Part shown: piece by piece, positions 32,738-40,400 of the stretch | Layout of the letters: each line of letters starts with the position of its first letter | Position numbering within the stretch: position 1 is the stretch's first letter | DNA from: Streptomyces longispororuber | Lineage (GTDB): Bacteria; Actinomycetota; Actinomycetes; Streptomycetales; Streptomycetaceae | Direction of reading: 5' to 3' | DNA length: 41,748 nucleotides | NCBI RefSeq assembly: GCF_024448165.1 | Contig: NZ_JAMOLN010000074.1 | Location: 1-41,748, forward strand | Notes under the pieces: generated by a model | Database searches by the model: none | What the model was told of the DNA's origin: nothing | Seen by the model: only the letters and a program-made list of their open reading frames with translations | Program-made: the position numbers and the translations under genes

Positions 32738-33447
32738 CAGCCGTGGATCCCGCACTCGGTCTTGCCCCGGCCCGCCCACCGTCCGGCGCGCGCGTCCTCG
32801 CCCTCCAGGAGGCGGCGGGTGCAGGGGGCACAGCCCACGGACCCGTAGCCGTCCATCAGGAGGGGGTTGGTGAGGACGCCGTGCTCGGCGACGTACGCGT
32901 CGACGTCGTCCTGCGTCCAGCGCGCGATCGGCGAGACCTTGACCTTCTGCCGCTTCTCGTCCCAGCCGACGACCGGGGTGTTCGCCCGGGTGGGGGACTC
33001 GTCGCGGCGCAGGCCCGTGGCCCACGCGGCGTACCGGGTCAGCCCCTCCTCCAGGGGCTTCACCTTCCGCATCGCGCAGCACAGGTCGGGGTCGCGGTCG
33101 TGCAGCTTCGGGCCGAACTCGGCGTCCTGCTCCGCGACGGTCCGGCGGGGCGTCAGGGTGATGACGTTGACGTCCATCACCGCCTCGACCGCGTCGCGGG
33201 TGCCGATCGTCTCCTCGAAGTGGTAGCCGGTGTCGAGGAAGACGACGTCCACACCGGGCATCGCGCGGGAGGCGAGGTGGGCGACGACCGCGTCCTCCAT
33301 GGACGAGGTCACGCAGAACTTCTTGCCGAAGGTCTCCGTCGCCCACGTGAGGATCTCCAGGGCGGAGGCGTCCTCCAGGTCGCGCCCGGCCTGTTCGGCG
33401 AGCGCCTTCAACTCATCGGTATCGGAAGCCACTTGAGCCGTGGTCAT
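32737..33447 (-). CDS. cysH: Adenylylsulfate (APS) reductase, iron-sulfur type
   Basis: 236 residues; ATG 33447. It reduces APS to sulfite and AMP with electrons from thioredoxin. The C123-C124 pair (DLCCAMRKV) and C206-x-x-C209 (GCAPCTRR) bind a [4Fe-4S] cluster, the mark of APS rather than PAPS reductases; C232 in KTECGIHG is the catalytic thiol. The PP-loop-like CVTSSMEDAV and FLDTGYHF segments bind the nucleotide. It sits in a tightly packed operon between the zinc-ribbon protein and cysC. Confidence 0.96.
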   Translation of the reverse strand: MTTAQVASDTDELKALAEQAGRDLEDASALEILTWATETFGKKFCVTSSMEDAVVAHLASRAMPGVDVVFLDTGYHFEETIGTRDAVEAVMDVNVITLTPRRTVAEQDAEFGPKLHDRDPDLCCAMRKVKPLEEGLTRYAAWATGLRRDESPTRANTPVVGWDEKRQKVKVSPIARWTQDDVDAYVAEHGVLTNPLLMDGYGSVGCAPCTRRLLEGEDARAGRWAGRGKTECGIHG

Positions 33448-33623
33448 ATCTGTTCCCCTCCACCGTCGGTGCGCTGAAGCCCACGGGCGAGCAGCCCGCG
33501 GAACTTCAACTGGAAGGCCCGGTTGCACGACGCGCATTCCCAGGCGCCGTGACCTTCCTCTCCGGGTCGAAGATCCTCGTCGCCGCAGTACGGGCAGAAG
33601 AACGGTGCGGCACGCTCGCTCAC
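33444..33623 (-). CDS. 59-residue zinc-ribbon protein between sir and cysH
   Basis: GTG start at 33623 overlaps the sir stop (GTGA) and its stop overlaps the cysH start (ATGA), so all three are translationally coupled. Four cysteines form CPYC at about 10-13 and CASC at about 30-33, a zinc-ribbon or rubredoxin-like knuckle; the rest (FQLKFRGLLARGLQR) is basic. Small proteins in this position accompany sir in Streptomyces. A role in delivering electrons or metal to sulfite reductase or APS reductase is an inference only. Confidence 0.85.
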   Translation of the reverse strand: MSERAAPFFCPYCGDEDLRPGEEGHGAWECASCNRAFQLKFRGLLARGLQRTDGGGEQI

Positions 33624-35317
33624 GACAGGGCCTCCGCACTCGCGCGGGCCGCCCAGGTCGCGAAGCGCTCGCCGTCCTCGCGCTCCGCCTGGAAGTTCTT
33701 GAGCACCCGCTCGATGTAGTCCGGCAGACCGTCCGAGGTGACCTTCAGGCCGCGCACCTTGCGGCCGAACCCGGCCTCCAGGCCGAGCGCGCCGCCGAGG
33801 TGCACCTGGTAGCCCTCGACCTGGTTGCCGTCGGCGTCGAGCATCAGCTGGCCCTTGAGACCGATGTCCGCGACCTGGATGCGGGCGCAGGCGTTCGGGC
33901 AGCCGTTGAGGTTGATGGTGAGCGGCTCGTCGAAGTCCGGGAGGCGGCGCTCCAGTTCGTCGATGAGCTGCGAGCCGCGGCCCTTGGTCTCGACGATGGC
34001 GAGCTTGCAGAACTCGATGCCGGTGCAGGCCATCGTGCCGCGCCGGAACGGCGACGGCCTGACCTGGAAGTCCAGCGCCTCCAGACCCGCGACGAGCGAG
34101 TCGACCTGGTCCTCGGCGACGTCGAGGATGATCATCTTCTGCTCGACGGTGGTGCGCAGCCGGTCCGAGCCGTGCGCACCGGCCAGTTCGGCGATCTTGG
34201 TGAGCGTGGTGCCGTCCACCCGGCCGACGCGCGGGGCGAACCCGACGTAGAAGCGGCCGTCCTTCTGCTGGTGGACACCGATGTGGTCGCGCCACCGCTG
34301 CGAGGGCTCGGCGGGCGCCGGGCCGTCGACGAGCTTGCGCTTCAGGTACTCGTCCTCGAGGATCTGGCGGAACTTCTCCGGGCCCCAGTCGGCCATCAGG
34401 AACTTCAGGCGGGCGCGGTTGCGCAGCCGGCGGTAGCCGTAGTCGCGGAAGATGCCGACGACACCGGCCCAGACGTCCGCCACCTCGTCGAGCGGTACCC
34501 AAGTGCCCAGCCGCTGCGCGAGCTTGGGGTTGGTGGACAGGCCGCCGCCGACCCACAGGTCGAAGCCGGGCCCGTGCTCGGGGTGCTCGACGCCGACGAA
34601 GGCCACGTCGTTGATCTCGTGGACCACGTCCTGGACGGGGGAGCCGGAGATCGCGGTCTTGAACTTGCGCGGCAGGTTGGAGAATTCCTTGTTGCCGATG
34701 TACCGGTCGTGGATCTCGTCCACGGCGGGCGTGCCGTCGATGATCTCGTCGTCGGCGATCCCGGCCACCGGGGAACCGATGATCACGCGGGGGCAGTCGC
34801 CGCACGCCTCGGTCGTGGACAGGCCCACGGCCTCCAGCTTCTCCCAGATCGCGGGCACGTCCTCGATCCGGATCCAGTGCAGCTGGATGTTCTGCCGGTC
34901 GGTGATGTCGGCGGTGCCGCGCGCGTACTGCTCGGAGATCTCGCCGATGGCGCGCAGCTGCGCCACGGAGAGCCGGCCGCCGTCGACGCGGACGCGGAGC
35001 ATGAAGTAGCGGTCGTCCAGCTCCTCCGGTTCCAGGACGGCCGTCTTGCCGCCGTCGATCCCGGGCTTGCGCTGGGTGTACAGGCCCCACCAGCGCATGC
35101 GTCCGCGCAGGTCATTGGGGTCGATGGAGTCGAAACCGCGCTTGGAGTAGATCGTCTCAATGCGTGTCCGCACATTGAGACCGTCGTCGTCCTTCTTGAA
35201 CTGCTCGTTGCCGTTGAGCGGCGTGAAGTGGCCCACGGCCCACTGACCCTCGCCGCGGTGACGGCTCACCTTGCGGCGGGGCGCGGCGTCGGCAGGCTTT
35301 TCAGGGGTGGCAGCCAT
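33620..35317 (-). CDS. sir: Ferredoxin-type assimilatory sulfite reductase (siroheme)
   Basis: 565 residues; ATG 35317 with AAGGACG upstream. Six-electron reduction of sulfite to sulfide. The four cysteines for the coupled [4Fe-4S]-siroheme centre are C431 and C437 (ACTGIEFCKLA) and C473 and C477 (NGCPNACAR). Y80 (WWGLYTQRKPG) and C172 (TEACGDCPR) are 92 residues apart, the same distance as the Tyr-Cys pair cross-linked in mycobacterial NirA. A nitrite reductase is excluded mainly by context: APS reductase, ATP sulfurylase and sirohydrochlorin chelatase are downstream. Expression is probably controlled through the leader peptide at 35431-35490. Confidence 0.96.
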   Translation of the reverse strand: MAATPEKPADAAPRRKVSRHRGEGQWAVGHFTPLNGNEQFKKDDDGLNVRTRIETIYSKRGFDSIDPNDLRGRMRWWGLYTQRKPGIDGGKTAVLEPEELDDRYFMLRVRVDGGRLSVAQLRAIGEISEQYARGTADITDRQNIQLHWIRIEDVPAIWEKLEAVGLSTTEACGDCPRVIIGSPVAGIADDEIIDGTPAVDEIHDRYIGNKEFSNLPRKFKTAISGSPVQDVVHEINDVAFVGVEHPEHGPGFDLWVGGGLSTNPKLAQRLGTWVPLDEVADVWAGVVGIFRDYGYRRLRNRARLKFLMADWGPEKFRQILEDEYLKRKLVDGPAPAEPSQRWRDHIGVHQQKDGRFYVGFAPRVGRVDGTTLTKIAELAGAHGSDRLRTTVEQKMIILDVAEDQVDSLVAGLEALDFQVRPSPFRRGTMACTGIEFCKLAIVETKGRGSQLIDELERRLPDFDEPLTINLNGCPNACARIQVADIGLKGQLMLDADGNQVEGYQVHLGGALGLEAGFGRKVRGLKVTSDGLPDYIERVLKNFQAEREDGERFATWAARASAEALS

Positions 35318-35430
35318 GGGTGTACGTCCTTCAAGGCAGGCTTAGACGGCTCTGACCTGCACACTTCGCGCGAGGGCGCGGCGGTGCGCAGGGAGATCAG
35401 GTGAAACGGAAGTCGGCGGGGCTGGTTCTG

Positions 35431-35490
35431 TCAGCGCGCCGGACAGATGGCGCTGGACATGCGGCCGAAGTCGACGTGCCGCCGACTCAC
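35431..35490 (-). CDS. Cysteine-containing leader peptide upstream of sir
   Basis: Nineteen codons from GTG 35490 (or one more from an adjacent TTG): MSRRHVDFGRMSSAICPAR, then TGA, ending 113 nt before sir. The RRHVDFGRMSSAIC pattern with one late Cys matches the short leader peptides found upstream of sulfur genes in Streptomyces. Such peptides are thought to sense cysteinyl-tRNA supply by ribosome stalling. The Cys codon is TGT, the less used one in this genome type. Confidence 0.8.
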   Translation of the reverse strand: MSRRHVDFGRMSSAICPAR

Positions 35491-35511
35491 CAAGGCAATT
35501 CCAGCTGTAGA

Positions 35512-35531
35512 CATGACGGAAGCGTGTCATG
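35512..35531. promoter_or_regulatory. Inverted repeat upstream of the sir leader
   Basis: CATGAC-N8-GTCATG at 35512-35517 and 35526-35531, about 20 bp upstream of the leader peptide start on the minus strand. It overlaps the expected promoter zone, so it may be an operator. I could not fix clear -10 and -35 hexamers. Confidence 0.45.
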
Positions 35532-35547
35532 GGACTTTGGGCCCGGT

Positions 35548-35600
35548 CCACCATCGTCCACGATCTGGACGAGAACGTCTCGGATCGTGGACTTTGGTGG
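35548..35600. repeat. 53-bp imperfect inverted repeat between the GNAT and sir genes
   Basis: Outer arms CCACC/GGTGG, a 3-nt mismatch, then perfect 10-bp arms GTCCACGATC (35556-35565) and GATCGTGGAC (35583-35592), with a CGAGA/TCTCG core. It lies about 50 bp past the GNAT stop, so it may be that gene's terminator. A direct repeat GGACTTTGG (35532-35540 and 35589-35597) overlaps it, which hints at protein binding too. Confidence 0.5.
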
Positions 35601-35650
35601 CGCCGGTCACATGAAGTGCTGGTGAAAGGTCGTATACGCCCGGAATGAGG

Positions 35651-36238
35651 TCAGGCGGAGGGGAACGCTCCAGGCCACGGCCCCGGACTGGCCACCTCCG
35701 GCTGCTCCGCGGTCTCCGTCCGGAACAACCGGAAGCCGCGGCGCTCGTAGTTGGCCATCGCGTGCTCACCGTCCAGCGAGCACGTGTGCAGCCACACCCG
35801 CTTCGTCGGCGTCCGCTCCGGCCGGCGCTCGGCCAGGTCCCAGGCGCGCGCGATGCCGTACGACAGCAGGTGACCGCCGATCCGGCGGCCCCGGAACGCC
35901 GGGATCAGGCCGAAGTAGGCGATCTCCACGACGCCGTCGTCCTGCGCCGCCAGCTCCACGAAACCCGCCGGGGTCCCCCGGTCGTAGGCGACCCACGTCT
36001 CCGAGCCCGGCCGGCCGATCTGCTCGGCCCACTGCGCGTAGGTCCAGCCGAGCCGGTCGACCCATTTGATGTCGGCGCCCACCGACGCGTACAGGAAACG
36101 GCTGAACTCCGGTGAGGGCACCTCCGCGCGGACGATGCGCACGTCGTCGCCGGGCGGGGCCGCGGCCGGGCGCAGGTCGGACGGTGCGGTCTGTTCGAGG
36201 GACCAGGTCGTGACGGTGACAGTGCTGCTGCTGCTCAT
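35651..36238 (-). CDS. GNAT-family N-acetyltransferase
   Basis: 195 residues; ATG 36238 after which SSSSTVTVTTWSLEQ begins; an upstream in-frame ATG would add three residues. The acetyl-CoA binding motif A reads LIPAFRGRRIGGHLLSYGIA, and the C-terminal HTCSLDGEHAMANYERRGF is typical of GNAT proteins. It transfers an acetyl group to an unknown amine in the cytoplasm. It is divergent from the metallopeptidase gene (111-bp gap). Confidence 0.9.
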   Translation of the reverse strand: MSSSSTVTVTTWSLEQTAPSDLRPAAAPPGDDVRIVRAEVPSPEFSRFLYASVGADIKWVDRLGWTYAQWAEQIGRPGSETWVAYDRGTPAGFVELAAQDDGVVEIAYFGLIPAFRGRRIGGHLLSYGIARAWDLAERRPERTPTKRVWLHTCSLDGEHAMANYERRGFRLFRTETAEQPEVASPGPWPGAFPSA

Positions 36239-36349
36239 GCGGCACATCGGATCACGTGCGACGCACTCTGGCCAAGGCGTTCAGGATGCGGGAGGATCCG
36301 CGACGCGCAGCAGCCACCCCCCGCGTCCGACCCATCCGGAGGATGTTCG

Positions 36350-37381
36350 ATGTCCCACCGCACACCCCGCGGTCTGCTCGCCGCGGCCACCCTCACCGTG
36401 GCCCTCACCACCCTCGCGTCGCCCGCCCTCGCCGCGCCCGCCGCGCCGCAGGCCCGGATCTTCATGGTCAACCCCGTCCAGTCGACCGGCGACCAGTCCC
36501 TCACCGACGCCAAGGACGCGGCGTCGGCCGTCCCCGCCACCGCGTACGCGCAGGCGGCGCTCCGCAACCTCGACGGCAGCGGCGGCCTGTCCGGCACGTG
36601 GGCCTACGTCAGATCGGAGACCGGCGCGCCGGCCAAGGCCGCGGACGTCGCCGGGTACGACCGGCACGACGACCGGTTCGAGCAGGTCATGGCGTACTTC
36701 TGGGTCAACGAGGCACAGGAGTACCTGCAGGGCCTCGGCTTCGGCGGCGACCTGCCCGGCGCGAACGACCGCGCCCAGCCGGTGCGCATCAACCAGTGGG
36801 GCGCCGACAACTCCTTCTTCACCGACAAGAAGGCGGAGATCCGCTTCGGCAAGGGCGGCGTCGACGACGCGGAGGACGCCGAGGTCATCGTCCACGAGTA
36901 CGGGCACGCCGTGCACAACGCCCAGGTCCCGGGCTTCGGCACCTCGCTGGAGGCCGGCTCGATCGGCGAGGCGTTCGGCGACTACCTCGCGGTCGAGGTC
37001 GGCGCGGCGGCCGACGCCAAGTACGGCTGGCCGATGAAGACGGACCTGGCCTGCGTCGCCGACTGGGACTCCGTCGAGTACACGAACACCGCCCCGCACT
37101 GTCTGCGCCGCGTCGACACCGACAAGACGTACGCGGACCGGGTGGGCGAAGTGCACGCGGACGGCGAGATCTGGTCCCGGGCGCTCTTCGACGTCCGGGG
37201 CGCACTCGGCGCGCGCACGGCCGACCGGATCATCGTGAACGCGCAGTTCGGGTTCGCCCCCGACACCAGCTTCGCCGACGCCGCCGCGACGACCGTCGCG
37301 ACGGCGCAGCGGATGTACGGGACGAAGGCCGCGACCGCTGTCCGGGCCGCCTTCGCGGCGCGCGGCATCCCCGGGATGTGA
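36350..37381 (+). CDS. Secreted zinc metallopeptidase (M36/fungalysin-like, minimal form)
   Basis: 343 residues; ATG after GGAGGATG. Sec signal peptide to about residue 29 (TLASPALAAPAAP). The zinc motif H182-E-Y-G-H186 (VIVHEYGHAVHN) and the downstream Glu ligand E207 in GSIGEAFGDY match the gluzincin arrangement of M36 proteins. The protein is much shorter than classical fungalysins and has no recognisable FTP or PepSY propeptide, so the catalytic core follows the signal after about 75 residues. Likely an extracellular protease; substrate and activation unknown. Confidence 0.8.
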   Translation: MSHRTPRGLLAAATLTVALTTLASPALAAPAAPQARIFMVNPVQSTGDQSLTDAKDAASAVPATAYAQAALRNLDGSGGLSGTWAYVRSETGAPAKAADVAGYDRHDDRFEQVMAYFWVNEAQEYLQGLGFGGDLPGANDRAQPVRINQWGADNSFFTDKKAEIRFGKGGVDDAEDAEVIVHEYGHAVHNAQVPGFGTSLEAGSIGEAFGDYLAVEVGAAADAKYGWPMKTDLACVADWDSVEYTNTAPHCLRRVDTDKTYADRVGEVHADGEIWSRALFDVRGALGARTADRIIVNAQFGFAPDTSFADAAATTVATAQRMYGTKAATAVRAAFAARGIPGM

Positions 37382-37387
37382 GCCGGT

Positions 37388-37418
37388 CCCCGCCGCCGCG
37401 TCAGCCGCGGCGGCGGGG
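37388..37418. terminator. Bidirectional hairpin with a stop codon in its loop
   Basis: Perfect 13-bp stem CCCCGCCGCCGCG / CGCGGCGGCGGGG with a 5-nt loop (37401-37405). The loop contains the stop codon of the minus-strand 1317-residue gene, and one arm encodes its C-terminal Arg run; the other arm begins 7 bp past the metallopeptidase stop. It can end transcripts from both sides. Confidence 0.75.
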
Positions 37419-40400
37419 CACGCGGGCCAGCGCCGCCACGACGGTCGCGGCGGGGTCGGCCACGTCGAGTCCCAGCGCGGTCAGCCAGCCGTGCACCCGG
37501 GCGACCGGCTCGTGCATCCCGCGGGCCTTGCGGACCAGCGTCTCGAAGTCGACGTGGTCGGCGACGGTGAGCAGCATGTCGTCGTCGCCGGACAGCAGCA
37601 TCAGGGCGGTGGACTCCGACAGGCCCTCCGGCAGCCTCGGGCACGACACGGCGACGCCCCAGGCGGTCAGCCGGGCCGTGATCTCGGCGGGCGAGCGCAG
37701 CAGGGTCCGCGCGGCGCCCAGGACATGGGCGAAGGGGAGGTCCTCGTCCGTGTTCACGTCGATCCAGTCCAGCGGCCCTTCGAGCTGGAACAGTTCGTCG
37801 TCCAGCGGGTCCGGCGCGGCGGGCCGGGTCAGCGGCACCGTCAGCCCGAAGGTGCGCAGCCGCCGCGCGATCTCGTCCAGCGGCTGCTCCAGGTCCTGGG
37901 CCACCTCGATGAGGTGGCAGTAGGGGACGGCGTCACCGGGGCGCAGCGGCGCCGGCGCGTATCCGTACTCGTCCCCTTCGTACGCCAGCAGGTCGATGTA
38001 CTCCTGGAGCTCGTCGGGGTGGATGCTCGGGAAGGGGACGGGGAGCGTGAAGCCCATCCCGGTGTACCAGTCCATCGCCCGGTCCTGGGAGATCCCCAGG
38101 TTCTCCGCCGCGATCAGGACGTCCAGGGCGGGCACGGGCTTGTCCAGGGGCAGCCACACCTCCTGGTCCACCGGCCACTGCCGGAGCAGCGCGGGCAGGC
38201 TGTCCACCGGCTCGCGCGGCAGGCCGGTGCCGTCCGCTTCCAGGCCGCACAGGGCGAGGCGCTCGCACACCTCGGGCACCGTCTCCTCCAGATCCAGGGC
38301 GAGCTCCGCGATGATGCCCGGGTGCACCGGCAGGCCGGGCCGGAACCAGTCGCTGCCGTACTGCTTCACCCGGGCGGACAGCTTCTCGTCCGCCTCGGCG
38401 AGCCGGGCGCACTCCACGAACTCGGGCGGCACCACGCAGCCTTCGGCCGCCCGCAGCCGCGCCACCTCGGCGACCGTGGAACCGGTGGAGACCGCTTCAC
38501 GGACGAGACCGGACGGGCTGACCGGGCGGCGCCGCGCGATCGCGGCGCGCGCCTGTGCCGAGGCGAACTCCGTGTCCTGCGCATCCGGCGGGACCTCGGC
38601 GTCGAAGACGTCGGGCGGCAGCTCGTGCAGCCCCAGCAGCGCCGCCCGCTCGGCCACGTCGCGCGCGGGCAGCGCGAGCGCCGCGGCGATCTCGATGAGC
38701 TTCTCGCAGGCCGCGAACGGGTCGTGGCGGTAGGGGAACGCGTGCAGGTCCAGGAGCCGCTGGTCCGAGGGGAGAGCGGGCAACAGGTCCATGGGAGCCG
38801 CCAGTTCGGGGCAGAGCGTCCTCAGTTCCGGCAGGGCCTCGTGCGTGCCGTGGGCCAGCATCCGCCACAGGAAGACGTGGTCGGGGAGCGCGGGGTGGGC
38901 GTCCGCCAGCGAACCGGCCTCCGTCTCGTCGTACCGGGTCAGCGCCGGACGGACAACGGACGCGTCCAGGGGAAGGCAGCCCGCCCGTGCGGTGTCGACC
39001 TCGCGGGCGCGTCCGCCGATCACCCGGCCCTGCCGCACGCACTCCTCGGTGATCAGGTCGGCGGTCACGAGGCTGCCGTCGGCGGCCCGGCACAGCCAGG
39101 CGAAGTGGAGGAAGTCGGGCCGGGCCGACACCAGGTGCCGCGCCGCGTCCGGCAGCACGTCCGTCAGGAAGGGGCGCAGGTCGTCGAGGACTTCGAGACG
39201 GTCGGCGGACAGCCGCTGCGGGGCGCGCGGGCCGGAGAGGTTCACGACGAGGCCGGTGAGGCCGGACGGCTCCCGGGAGACCGCGCCGCCCCGTACGGAC
39301 GGCTGCACGACCAGTCCGTCGACCAGCAGGTCACCGCCCCGCTCGCACCAGAAGAGCTGGACGCCCTCCGGTGCGTCGGGCCAGGGCAGCAGCCGGCCGC
39401 GGCCGGTCAGCCCGACACTTCCGTCCTCGGGCTCCCGCCCCGCCTTGAACTCGCCCGCCGCCCACTCCTCGACGTACTCGTCGTGCCGGGCGCTGGTCGC
39501 GAACTCGGCGACCCCGAGCAGCCGGCGCAGCACCCGGGGGCAGGACGGGGCCCGGACACCGTCGGACGCCGCCTGCAGGTAGAGGCGGACGGTGGTGCCC
39601 GGCTCCGGTCCCGCGTCCGCCAGCCGCGCGATGCGGAAGAGGTGCCCCGGCCCGAAGATCGACGCTTCCAGCAGCGGCCCCGTCGTGCCCGTGGGACCCA
39701 TCCGGCAGGTCGTCACCCGGATCTCGTCGGCCAGCATGAAGTAGCTCAGCACGCCGATCCCGAACCGGCTGTTGGGGAAGAGCCTGACCGGCGGTTCGGC
39801 CTCCGCCCAGGCGGCCTGCTCGTCGAGGAAGTCCGGCTGCTCGGCGAACCGGGCTCCCGCGTTGGAGAAGACCCCGTGCAGTTCGGCCTCGCCCATGCCG
39901 ACGCCGTTGTCCCGGCACTCGATGTACGCCCGCCCGTCCGCGTCGACGTCCTGCACGAACGTGATGCCGCCCGTGTACGCGAACGACGCCCCCGGCGTGC
40001 TCCGGTCCAGGTACTCGGTCCGTGCCCGGCGGTAGCGGCAGGCGTCCAGGGCGTTCTGGTACAGCTCCCGCAGCGCGAGATCGCGGTCCTTGTACAGCTG
40101 CTCGCCCATCAGCAGGTCCCGCACCCGGCGCTCGTCGAGACGGAAGCTCGCCCAGCTGGTGAAGGCGTCCTCGGCCGGCGCCACCCCGTCGGACGAGAGG
40201 TGGCTGGGCAGCGCGGGAAAGGTCTGGGTGATCCGCTCCTGCGCGGTGCGCCGGACCGCGCGCAGCAGTTCGTCGACCCGCGCCGCGTACGCGTGCAGCC
40301 CCTCGATCACGGCCTCGTGGTGGCAGGCGGCGCGCAGGACGGGCTGGTCGCGCGAGCCGCCGAGCGAGGCCCCGGCCAGGGTGTCCCGCAGCTGGTCGAG

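Noticed and set aside
36350..37381. Effector partner of the neighbouring HSP90-like protein
   Set aside because: It has a Sec signal peptide, lies on the opposite strand and lacks the amyloid-type motif, so a shared system is not supported.
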